In this document: piece by piece, positions 19,273 to 27,057 of the stretch
How positions within the stretch are numbered: position 1 is the first letter of the stretch
Layout of the letters: each line of letters starts with the position of its first letter
DNA from: Oscillatoria sp. CS-180
GTDB lineage: Bacteria; Cyanobacteriota; Cyanobacteriia; Phormidesmidales; Phormidesmidaceae
Assembly (NCBI RefSeq): GCF_028330965.1
Contig: NZ_JAQMUB010000025.1
Span: 57,227-121,226 of the forward strand
DNA: 64,000 bases
Direction: 5' to 3'
Made by a program: the position numbers and the translations under genes
The notes under the pieces: model-generated
The model's input: only the letters and a program-made list of their open reading frames with translations
What the model was told of the DNA's origin: nothing
Databases searched by the model: none

Positions 19273-20790
19273 CTATCCGTTAGCCGTCGCCTTCACCCAG
19301 TACAAGTAATACTGCTCGTTCTGCGATCGCTCAAAAGACGCAAGCGACTCGATGATTAACTCCGGTGCAGACACTGCTAGCTCATCGGAGAGAACCAGCA
19401 GAATTCTGGGATGTTCGCTCAATAGACGGGTGACCTGGCGGAGAACTTCACCTTGGTCTACATCTTGACGATCGCCTTTGAAGAACAGCGTGTAGCTCCC
19501 TAAAGCCTGACGTTCTGGGTAATAGAGCGATCGCCCCAAGTAACCGCTGAGGGGAGCCATTTCCGCATCGCGACTACCGACAATGAATTCATTCTGCAAT
19601 CCCGCCTTGCGGATGTAGGCTGCCGCTGCTCGTCCTGCCGAATTCGGCACAGCGAGATCTGCGGAGAACCGATAGAGTCCACCCCCTAAGTGAAAGAGTA
19701 AGGTCGTGAGAATCATGTAGCGAAACCAGCGCTGCGAATGGATCTCCCACTTTTCTAATGAGGGTAGACGCCGGGTGAGAGCTGTCGATGTTGAGTAGGA
19801 TGGCGCTAGCCACAGCGCTGCCAGCAAAACAAGATAAAGGTTGCCAAAGTGACGGATAAATCTGGGCATGAATTGAACATAGGTGAAGCCCAAGATCAAG
19901 CTATTCGCTAATCCATAGAAAGTAAGGGCATAGGGCTTTTTGATCAACCGTAGCAGCGTGAGAAGACAAGCGGCGATCGCAATCAGCGCGCAAACTGTGA
20001 CGTCTATGGTCCGTTTGCTATTGGGAATCACCGTGTAGTAGCCCGCAAAAAAGCGCCCTATCGTCCTCATCAGACGATCAAGATCAAAATAAAAAAAAGT
20101 TTCTCCCAAGGCCGAATTGGCGACATCGCTGGGCGGCAAGATGAAATATAGCGAAACAGCACAGCCCAAGAGAATGAGTAGGCCACTGCCGAGGAGGTCT
20201 AACCAGTTGCGGCGCAGCTTAGTGTCGAACAGAATTTCGAACGCCAACGTGAGGCTAAGGGCGATCGCAATCCATAGAGCATATACATGACTGTTGGCGA
20301 GCAGCGCAATCAACCCTGCAATGGGCCAATAGGCACGACGGCGAGTCGGCCATAGCGTACAGAGGGCAAATAGTAAAAACATGCCGAGCGCATAATTTCG
20401 GGCAATCAACAAGTATTCATAAAAGGGCAGGTAACCAAAGGTAAATAACCACTTTTGTAGTTGAGAGAAGGGGCTGTAGCGCCAGAACAAAACGAGGCTA
20501 CTGACCCCCAATAGCCAATGGAAGAGCTGCATCGCCACAGGTGCTTTGAACAGGCTATGCAGTGCAGCAACGGCCAGATGCCAGAGACCGGGATGGGCGC
20601 GATCATAGTGGATGTTTTCGATGAGTGCAGCAAAGGAGGGGCTGTCCCGCACTACCAGCCAGACGTTCATTTCATCGCGCCATAAGGTGTGATGAAGCGT
20701 GGCAATGAATCCCAAGACAGCGAAGATTGCGATCGCCGCCCAGGGTGACGTGTAAATGCCAACTAGCCAGCGCGGAAAACGGTGTGCCAT
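19273..20790 (-). CDS. Polytopic membrane protein, GT-C (GT39-like) glycosyltransferase
   Basis: The 505-aa product starts at ATG 20790 (MAHRFPRWLVG). A TTG 18 bp upstream is a weaker choice. About ten or more hydrophobic helices follow a first periplasmic loop with the acidic pair in LWRDEMNVW, the hallmark of GT-C enzymes that use lipid-linked sugars (ArnT/PMT-like). The C-terminal about 110 residues are soluble and probably periplasmic. Donor and acceptor cannot be told from sequence. It has no glycan-synthesis genes next to it. Confidence 0.72.
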   Translation of the reverse strand: MAHRFPRWLVGIYTSPWAAIAIFAVLGFIATLHHTLWRDEMNVWLVVRDSPSFAALIENIHYDRAHPGLWHLAVAALHSLFKAPVAMQLFHWLLGVSSLVLFWRYSPFSQLQKWLFTFGYLPFYEYLLIARNYALGMFLLFALCTLWPTRRRAYWPIAGLIALLANSHVYALWIAIALSLTLAFEILFDTKLRRNWLDLLGSGLLILLGCAVSLYFILPPSDVANSALGETFFYFDLDRLMRTIGRFFAGYYTVIPNSKRTIDVTVCALIAIAACLLTLLRLIKKPYALTFYGLANSLILGFTYVQFMPRFIRHFGNLYLVLLAALWLAPSYSTSTALTRRLPSLEKWEIHSQRWFRYMILTTLLFHLGGGLYRFSADLAVPNSAGRAAAAYIRKAGLQNEFIVGSRDAEMAPLSGYLGRSLYYPERQALGSYTLFFKGDRQDVDQGEVLRQVTRLLSEHPRILLVLSDELAVSAPELIIESLASFERSQNEQYYLYWVKATANG

Positions 20791-20820
20791 GTCCCTGATC
20801 CAAACCAAACAGGACTTCGC

Positions 20821-20921
20821 AGTTGACTCCAGCTTTGGCCCCTTTAATCCCTAAACGTAGGGGCAGCTGAAGTCAACGTCCTCCCAAATTTGGGGATTAG
20901 GGGAGCTATGCGTAAGTCTTT
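20821..20921 (-). repeat. Dispersed intergenic repeat, copy 1 (CCCAAATTTGGGG type)
   Basis: Between the GT39-like gene and aroE lies CTCCCAAATTTGGGGA (20881-20896), with flanks ending in TATGCGTAAGTCTTT. An inverted pair GTTGACT/AGTCAAC occurs at 20822-20828 and 20871-20877. Read on the minus strand it matches 28781-28840 over about 60 bp and, more loosely, 25441-25512. The outer motif ACTTACGCA equals the end of the 17918-18213 element. Confidence 0.7.
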
Positions 20922-21031
20922 CCCAACCAAAAGGTCACTTGCCATAAGCATAGAGGACGAGATTACACCAATGCGATCTGAATATTTTGATTTCGCGGGA
21001 TGATGGCAATAGTGACGAACAGGATAAAGGT

Positions 21032-21907
21032 ATGGCGGGCATGTCTTTGAACGGAGCAACTCAGGTATTAGGCATCATTGGGCATCCGGTTGAGCATTCG
21101 CTGTCGCCACCCATGCAGAATGCTGCTTTGGCAGCATTAGGGATTAACGGGGTCTATGTCCCGTTTTCTGTTGAACCAGAGGCGGTGGAAGCTGCGATCG
21201 CCGGGCTATGGTCTTTGGGAATCCAGGGGTTCAACGTCACGATTCCCCACAAGCAGGCTGTGATGTCCCATCTTGCCCAAATCACGGATGTCGGCAAAGC
21301 CGTTGGGGCAGTGAATACCGTTTGGCGGGTAGAGCAAGGATGGCAAGGGACCAACACGGATGTCACTGGATTTATCGCGCCGCTGAAGTCAAGTCATCAG
21401 GATTGGAGCCAAGCGCGTGTGGTGGTTTTAGGCAATGGCGGGGCCGCGCGGGCCGTGATTGCAGGCTGCATGATGCTGGGGTGTGCAGACTTGTGGGTCG
21501 TGGGGCGGAGTGCAGATAAATTGCAGTGGTTTGCCGAAAGTTGGCAAGACTCACCGCTTCAGCCAACGATTCAGACCGGCTTGATGGCAGACATCAATGC
21601 TCTTTTGCCCGAAACGACACTGCTCGTGAACACGACGCCATTGGGAATGTATCCCCATACCGAAGCTGCGCCAGTGACATCAATGCAGTTGGCGCTGATG
21701 CCTGCGGGAGCGATCGCTTACGATTTGATCTATACGCCGAGTCCGACTCAGTTTCTCAAGTTAGCGGCTCAGGCGGGCTTGCAGACTTGGGACGGAACGG
21801 AAATGCTGGTGCAGCAGGGAGCCGCAGCCCTAGAGATTTGGACTCAGCAAACGCCCCCTATCGAAATCATGCGTCAGACTCTCAAGGCTCAACTCAATCC
21901 CGCTTAG
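21032..21907 (+). CDS. aroE: Shikimate dehydrogenase (NADP+)
   Basis: AroE reduces 3-dehydroshikimate to shikimate in aromatic amino-acid synthesis in the cytoplasm. The product has about 291 aa. I place the start at ATG 21032 or, equally well, ATG 21041, which has AAAGG at a better distance. The in-frame TTG at 20987 is unlikely. Visible motifs are the substrate site HPVEHSLSPPMQ, the catalytic-Lys segment TIPHKQAVM, NTDVTGF, and the nucleotide-binding GNGGAARAV. The C-terminal WDGTEMLVQQGAAALEIW is typical. Length matches the family. Confidence 0.97.
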   Translation: MAGMSLNGATQVLGIIGHPVEHSLSPPMQNAALAALGINGVYVPFSVEPEAVEAAIAGLWSLGIQGFNVTIPHKQAVMSHLAQITDVGKAVGAVNTVWRVEQGWQGTNTDVTGFIAPLKSSHQDWSQARVVVLGNGGAARAVIAGCMMLGCADLWVVGRSADKLQWFAESWQDSPLQPTIQTGLMADINALLPETTLLVNTTPLGMYPHTEAAPVTSMQLALMPAGAIAYDLIYTPSPTQFLKLAAQAGLQTWDGTEMLVQQGAAALEIWTQQTPPIEIMRQTLKAQLNPA

Positions 21908-21972
21908 CTGCAAACCCCTTTTTCACGATACGCTGATGCATGGCAATCTAACGTTTAAGTAGAGGAATCTCT

Positions 21973-22413
21973 ATGATGAGAACTGGATTACGGGCTGCTG
22001 TCTTCACTGGCTTAGTGGTCTGTTTGTTTGTGTTGTCATGGGTGATGATGCCTGCTGCGAATGCCATGACCCAGATACAGCTTAAGGATTTGAGCTACTC
22101 TGCTTGTCCAGAGGAACTTTCAGAGGGAATTGTGGCACCGGGGTCATTGCAGAAGGCGAACTGTTACCTGGTTCGGGGAACAGCGGTAAACACGTCTGGT
22201 AAACCTGTGCTGAATGCCGACGTGTTCGGGCGGATCTATGATGCGAACAATAATCCTGCCATGATGAATCGAACACGGTTAGGTTCAATCGACGAAGTGC
22301 CGCCTGGTGAAAGTCCGTTTGAACTGCGAATCTCGGTTGCGGCGAATCAACCTGAACCATTGAAACTAGAGCAGTTTAAGGCTTCAGGATTTACTGGCCG
22401 TGTGCGGCGTTAG
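21973..22413 (+). CDS. Small exported protein, beta-sandwich (FxLYD-like), unknown function
   Basis: The 146-aa product has a clear signal peptide (hydrophobic residues 8-27, cleavage after ANA). The mature part is beta-rich with a pattern like secreted FxLYD-type domains: two Cys, then a strand (YLVRGTAVNTSGKPVLNADV), and a loop in PPGESPFEL. AGAGGAATC precedes ATG 21973. It lies 65 bp after aroE on the same strand. Function unknown. Confidence 0.7.
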   Translation: MMRTGLRAAVFTGLVVCLFVLSWVMMPAANAMTQIQLKDLSYSACPEELSEGIVAPGSLQKANCYLVRGTAVNTSGKPVLNADVFGRIYDANNNPAMMNRTRLGSIDEVPPGESPFELRISVAANQPEPLKLEQFKASGFTGRVRR

Positions 22414-22782
22414 CGCGATCGCCATCGCTTCTGAGGTCTTGCCCGGACCCATAAGCTTTGTCGTCTGAGATGGCAGTGGTAATCCCTTTAAGGCTATTTT
22501 GGGGGAAGCTTTTTAAGCGTGTGTTTGCCGATGGCCGACCTTAGGGTTGTGAATAGGATCAACTTTGGGAGCTTGTTGCTACTTCTGAACAAGGTAATGG
22601 TTGGCTGGAGCGAGTTCTCTCGGTTGACAGTGATGTAAACCCAGCAATTGCTTTAAATTCGGGTAGACTGTTACGAAATTATCCTCTATTTTCTCTGATG
22701 CTTCTGGGGTGTTGGGGAACTCTTGACACCAAGGACCTTTCTAGGGTTCGTCACGCTGCGTAAGCCGGAATAGAGCCTGGTA
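22414..22782. other. Intergenic stretch, no gene recognised
   Basis: This 369-bp gap precedes a signal-peptide gene at 22783. A TTGACA hexamer occurs at 22624-22629 on the plus strand, but no well-spaced -10 box is evident. No tRNA, hairpin terminator or conserved small open frame was seen. Confidence 0.4.
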
Positions 22783-24252
22783 ATGTCTAAAATGTCTCAT
22801 CGCTTCTTACTCACTTTGCTTACTGTAGTCGCCACTGCTGGGACTGGCTCATCGGCGATCGCAACTGACTTTCAATCCTCAGGCAATGGAGTGCACTTTG
22901 CTCAAGACACTGGCAATGATGCTGATTTATCAGAAGAACCTAAAAGTCAACCGGCTCAGCCTCAACCCTCGCCTATGGTGCAAGCGTTGCAGTCCCGCCT
23001 GGCAGAGTTGGGGTACTACAGCGGCACTGTAAACGGCATTTTTAACACCGATACTCAAAGGGCGATCGCCGCTTTTCAGCAAGATAACGGTCTTGTTGCA
23101 ACAGGCATTTTGGACCCAAAAACACGGGAACGGCTGACGAATCCGAATCCCGTTCAGACGCCTTTTGAGACAGGTCCTGAAACTCCAGATCCCGCCACAG
23201 AGCTTCCTCAGCCTGAAGCCGCTAATAACCCTTTGACGGATAATAGTGAGCCGGTGGAGGTTTCTCCTGCTCCGGTCGATACGGCTCCAGAAGCTCTGGT
23301 TGAATCAGGAAGTGCCGATGCCTTGATTGAAGGAATAGAGACCCCTGCCGCAACCAGTCCCGAGGAAGAGAGCGGTGTTCCCATTCCCTCCGAAGGAACG
23401 CCGCCTGAGGAGATAGAGCTGTTTCCGAGCGAGACCGAGACCCCAGCAGCAGACGCTGAAGCGTCGGAGGGACTTTTGCCCTCAATTCTTTGGGGACTGG
23501 TCATCATGACCATAGGTACTGTGGGGACAGGATTGATTCTTTGGTTAGCCAAGCGCGGGCAATCCCAAGAACCTCAGCCTCAAGGCCCCCTGTCCGCTCC
23601 AGACGATCGGCTGAGGTCTCAAACGCCGTCCTCGGTATCGGCAAAATCGATTTCACCTCTATCCTCTAAGCATTCGTGGAATGGGCAGCCTGAACCGAAA
23701 GACGTTTCATCCGCTTCGGTTAGTGCAGTGTCCTTGAGTGAGCCTGCGGAGGCGAGACTCGCCAAAATTAATATTGTGGATGAGCTGATTCGGGATTTGG
23801 AAAAGCCCGATCCAGAGGTGCGGCGCAAAGCCATTTGGGAATTAGGGCAGCGTGGCAATTCAGTTGCTGTCCAACCTTTGATGAGCTTATTACTGGAAGC
23901 CGACTCTAGCGAGCAAAGTTTGATTCTGGCATCGCTTTCAGAAATCAGTATGAAAACGCTGAAACCGATGAACCGAGCGGTTGCTCTGGCTCTGCGGGAT
24001 GACAATCCCGAAGTCCGTAAAAATGCAATTCGTGATTTGACGAGAATCTATGATTCTTTAGGGCAGATTAGTCGCTTGTTAGGACAGGCAACGGCAGATA
24101 GTGATCCAGATGTTCGTCAAACGGCTCATTGGGCATTGGATCAGCTGAATCATATGCGCCTATCTGCGAACGATTCAGCAGGGCTACTGGGCGATCGCAG
24201 CTCGTCGGTTGAGAAATTGCCGGAAGATGGGTCCTCGTCTCATAAGGTATAG
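22783..24252 (+). CDS. Peptidoglycan-binding domain / transmembrane / HEAT-repeat protein
   Basis: The 489-aa product has a signal peptide (MSKMSHRFLLTLLTVVATAG, ending SSAIA) and a PG_binding_1 domain at about 66-115 (LQSRLAELGYYSGTVNGIFN). A Pro/Glu/Ser-rich spacer follows (about 120-225), then a hydrophobic helix (about 230-255, ILWGLVIMTIGTVGTGLILW), a second low-complexity spacer, and HEAT-like helical repeats (about 325-460, PDPEVRRKAIWELGQRG). If the TM helix is real, the wall-binding module faces the periplasm and the HEAT repeats face the cytoplasm, making it a bridge across the inner membrane. Partner unknown. It lies 54 bp upstream of a GT4 gene on the same strand. Confidence 0.82.
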   Translation: MSKMSHRFLLTLLTVVATAGTGSSAIATDFQSSGNGVHFAQDTGNDADLSEEPKSQPAQPQPSPMVQALQSRLAELGYYSGTVNGIFNTDTQRAIAAFQQDNGLVATGILDPKTRERLTNPNPVQTPFETGPETPDPATELPQPEAANNPLTDNSEPVEVSPAPVDTAPEALVESGSADALIEGIETPAATSPEEESGVPIPSEGTPPEEIELFPSETETPAADAEASEGLLPSILWGLVIMTIGTVGTGLILWLAKRGQSQEPQPQGPLSAPDDRLRSQTPSSVSAKSISPLSSKHSWNGQPEPKDVSSASVSAVSLSEPAEARLAKINIVDELIRDLEKPDPEVRRKAIWELGQRGNSVAVQPLMSLLLEADSSEQSLILASLSEISMKTLKPMNRAVALALRDDNPEVRKNAIRDLTRIYDSLGQISRLLGQATADSDPDVRQTAHWALDQLNHMRLSANDSAGLLGDRSSSVEKLPEDGSSSHKV

Positions 24253-24306
24253 TGCTATTCACTTCGTCTACGGCACATCCCGAGTGAAAGGGATTTAAAG
24301 CTAGCA

Positions 24307-25398
24307 ATGGGTATCTACTCTCCTTACCGGGTCCTGCTCATTTCGACCGCGGTTGCTCCACTCGGTTCCGGTCTGGGCGGCGGCGTTGAGCTATTTGTTA
24401 AAAATGCTGCCCAGGGATTACGGCAAAGAGGGCATTTTGTCGGTGTTTTAGCTCCCCAAGGCTCAAAATTAGAAACGTGTGATCGCCTGATTCAGCTCCC
24501 TGGGCAACTACAACCAACTGCTCATACTAGTCAGCGCAACAGCCCTATTGTGATGCCTGAACCCTCTGTATTAGGCGCAATGATGGATTATGCTCGTCAA
24601 GTGCAGCACGAGTATGACGTGATCTTGCACTTCTGCTACGATTGGCTGCCATTCTATTTGACGCCTTATTTCAAGACGCCCATTGCTCACTATGTCAGTA
24701 TGAGTTCGCTGACGGACGCGATGGATGACGCGATCGTTCATGTCGCCAAAACTTTTCCCGGCACGGTGGGGGTTTGTACTCGCGTTCAGGCCGAAACGTT
24801 CTCGATGCCTGGTTGCTATCGGCTGATCGGCAGTGCTGTCGATTTATCCCTATACGATTACTGTGAAATACCTAATTCGGAACTGGTGTGGATGGGCCGG
24901 GTGTCTCCAGAAAAAGGACTGGAGGATGCGATCGCAGCGGTTCAGCAGGCCCAAATCCCGCTCAAAATTTTAGGCAAACTGGAAGATGAAGCGTATTGGC
25001 AGGCTCTACAAACTCAATATCCTGATGCTCCGGTCGAATACTTAGGTTTTCTAGACACCCAAGGACTCCAATCAGCGGTCCGTACCTGCCGGGCCTTATT
25101 GATGACCCCAAAATGGGTGGAAGCTTTTGGCAACGTCGCCATTGAAGCCCTGGCCTGTGGTGTGCCTGTTATTGCTTACAAACGCGGTGGTCCCACGGAA
25201 ATTGTGCATCACGGCACAACGGGCTGGCTGGTAGCCCCCGACAGCGTCCAGGGTTTGGTCGCTGCGATCGCCCGCATTGATGAACTCGACCGCTCGGCCT
25301 GTCGCCAGCAGGCAGAAGCCGAGTTCTCCTTAGATGCCTTAGCTATGCGTTATGAAAACTGGTTTAGTGATTTGCTGTCGCCCGTTTCTCTCAGATAA
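24307..25398 (+). CDS. Glycosyltransferase family 4 protein
   Basis: The 363-aa cytoplasmic or membrane-associated enzyme starts at ATG 24307. The N-terminal Rossmann half has LGSGLGGGVELFVKN, and the nucleotide-sugar half has VWMGRVSPEKGLEDA. The retaining GT-B signature is EAFGNVAIEALACGVPVIAY (Glu-x7-Glu). It transfers a sugar from a nucleotide donor to an unknown acceptor. It may be co-transcribed with the peptidoglycan-binding/HEAT gene (54-bp gap). Confidence 0.9.
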   Translation: MGIYSPYRVLLISTAVAPLGSGLGGGVELFVKNAAQGLRQRGHFVGVLAPQGSKLETCDRLIQLPGQLQPTAHTSQRNSPIVMPEPSVLGAMMDYARQVQHEYDVILHFCYDWLPFYLTPYFKTPIAHYVSMSSLTDAMDDAIVHVAKTFPGTVGVCTRVQAETFSMPGCYRLIGSAVDLSLYDYCEIPNSELVWMGRVSPEKGLEDAIAAVQQAQIPLKILGKLEDEAYWQALQTQYPDAPVEYLGFLDTQGLQSAVRTCRALLMTPKWVEAFGNVAIEALACGVPVIAYKRGGPTEIVHHGTTGWLVAPDSVQGLVAAIARIDELDRSACRQQAEAEFSLDALAMRYENWFSDLLSPVSLR

Positions 25399-25440
25399 CC
25401 CAGACTACTGAGATCTTGCGCTAGTACATCGGCATCCTGC

Positions 25441-25512
25441 ATTTGCCCCCAAATCCCCCAATTCTAGGGAACTTCAACCTCAGAACCCCCCAAATTTGGG
25501 GGCAGGGGGGCC
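25441..25512 (+). repeat. Dispersed intergenic repeat, copy 2
   Basis: Between the GT4 gene and the convergent ABC permease lies a C- and G-run-rich segment containing CCCCCAAATTTGGGGGC, a perfect palindrome around 25495. The part from 25446 resembles the minus strand of 20821-20921 and the plus strand of 28781-28840. A partial echo, GGGGGGCCAAGTC, occurs twice (about 25505 and 25564). It may help form a stem between the convergent genes. Confidence 0.6.
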
Positions 25513-25589
25513 AAGTCAGGCAATGTCGGGACAACTGCAAGATCTGAGGACTACTAGTTCAAGGGGGGCCAAGTCCTGCCCCGTTTGCG

Positions 25590-26489
25590 TTAAAGGACTT
25601 CTGAGCGATCGCTCATCAGCCGCAAGATGGATAGGGTCAAAATTACGAGAAATAGCACCAGGCCGACGGTGCAAGCATAGCTCAGCTCTAGTTCCTGGAA
25701 AGCCAATTCGTAGACGTAGTACACAATCGTCTTAGAGCTGTTGAGGGGGCCTCCCTGAGTCATGATGTAGACTTCTTCGAAGACTTTGGTGGCGGCGATC
25801 GCCGAAATGACAGTCACCAAAAAAATATAAGGTCGCATCAGCGGAAATGTAATGTCCCAGTGCTTGCGCCAACCGTCTGACCCTTCAATGGCAGCGGCTT
25901 CGTAAAGATCAGCCGGAATCGTCTGTAATCCCGCCAGGTAGATCACCATGTAGTATCCCAGTCCTTTCCAAACAGTGACCAGCATGACGCTGGGCAGCGC
26001 TAACGCTGGACTGGTGAGCCAGGGAATGCCCCTGGCAGTCAGTCCTAAGCCCAGCAAAATTTGGTTGAAAAAGCCGTTTTCTGCATAGAGCCAGCGCCAA
26101 GCAATGCCCGCCACTACCATCGAAATCACGACGGGTGTGTAGTAAGCTACTCGAAACCAGCGGATGCCTCTGAGCTTCTGATTGACCAGAATTGCTAACA
26201 GCAGTGGCAGAATAGCAAGAACTGGAACCACGCCAATGAGGTACAGCAGCGTGTTTTTGACCGTGGTCCAAAAGGTGCGATCGCTCAGCAATGCCTGAAA
26301 GTTTTCCAGCCCAATCCATAAAGGTGGCTGAGTGACGTCAAACCCATATACGGTGAAACTCAAGTAGAGCGCTTGCAGGGCAGGCCAAAACACAGTGAGT
26401 CCCAAAACAATTAGGGCCGGAGCCAGAAAAAGATAGGGAACGAGCGATCGCCATAATGTAGATTTTCGCGACTTCGATAACTCTTGCAT
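25590..26489 (-). CDS. Carbohydrate ABC transporter permease (MalF/UgpA type)
   Basis: The 299-aa inner-membrane protein starts at ATG 26489 (MQELSKSRKSTLWRS), five bases after the stop of the upstream SLATT gene. It has six predicted helices and the conserved cytoplasmic EAA loop EAAAIEGSDGWRKHWDITFP, which docks the ATPase. The family imports sugars or polyols with a second permease, a binding protein and an ATPase. None of these is encoded nearby, so the rest of the transporter must lie elsewhere, as often in cyanobacteria. Substrate cannot be predicted. Confidence 0.93.
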   Translation of the reverse strand: MQELSKSRKSTLWRSLVPYLFLAPALIVLGLTVFWPALQALYLSFTVYGFDVTQPPLWIGLENFQALLSDRTFWTTVKNTLLYLIGVVPVLAILPLLLAILVNQKLRGIRWFRVAYYTPVVISMVVAGIAWRWLYAENGFFNQILLGLGLTARGIPWLTSPALALPSVMLVTVWKGLGYYMVIYLAGLQTIPADLYEAAAIEGSDGWRKHWDITFPLMRPYIFLVTVISAIAATKVFEEVYIMTQGGPLNSSKTIVYYVYELAFQELELSYACTVGLVLFLVILTLSILRLMSDRSEVL

Positions 26490-26493
26490 AATC

Positions 26494-26982
26494 TTAGGTA
26501 TTAGAAGACGCTTGCTGCGACCATGTTTCCTGAGCCTGCGACCAAACATCCATCAATTGCTTAGAGAACACTTTAAGTCCTTCTGACTCATCTTGAACAT
26601 TTAAGTATCGGCCACTGGATTGTAGATAGAGAAACATTTCCATTTGAAACTGCTGAGCAATGTTGCGAGATTCAACCCACAGTCTTTGTGTATTGGTTTG
26701 ACTCAGCAGCGTTGTTGCCAGCGTTGCTAGACCGCTGATGGCGGGTACCACCCACTCAAGCAATCCAAAGAGTCCACTGGCTGACAGTGCTGAGAGGATT
26801 GTGGTGCAGATGGCTAGGGTCACACTCATGACCTGTAATCGTTTGTATCGAGCTTTGTAACGATCTGCTCGCTTGGCAAAGTCTCGTATGAGATAGTCAC
26901 ACTGCTCAAGAGCCTGCTCCCTTTTCTCTTCGAGGGTGCTAACGGGTGCTAGTGGGTTATATCGCTTCAACGGCTCTTGCAT
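26494..26982 (-). CDS. SLATT/DUF4231 two-TM membrane protein
   Basis: The 162-aa product starts at ATG 26982 (MQEPLKRYNPL). A TTG 15 bp upstream is less likely. After a helical N-terminus there are two adjacent TM helices (about 55-77 and 80-100, LAICTTILSALSASGLFG then WVVPAISGLATLATTLL), followed by a helical C-terminus with a WVESRNIAQQ motif. This is the layout of the DUF4231 branch of SLATT proteins. Some SLATT families are predicted pore-forming effectors in nucleotide-signalled defence, but DUF4231 members also occur alone. It sits just upstream of the ABC permease with a 4-bp gap, so the two are co-transcribed. Confidence 0.75.
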   Translation of the reverse strand: MQEPLKRYNPLAPVSTLEEKREQALEQCDYLIRDFAKRADRYKARYKRLQVMSVTLAICTTILSALSASGLFGLLEWVVPAISGLATLATTLLSQTNTQRLWVESRNIAQQFQMEMFLYLQSSGRYLNVQDESEGLKVFSKQLMDVWSQAQETWSQQASSNT

Positions 26983-27057
26983 ATTGTGTGTATCCAAAGC
27001 AAAGGGTCATACGGTCTATTCCAATCCAATTCTCGCTGTGTCAGTCTGGCTCTGATA

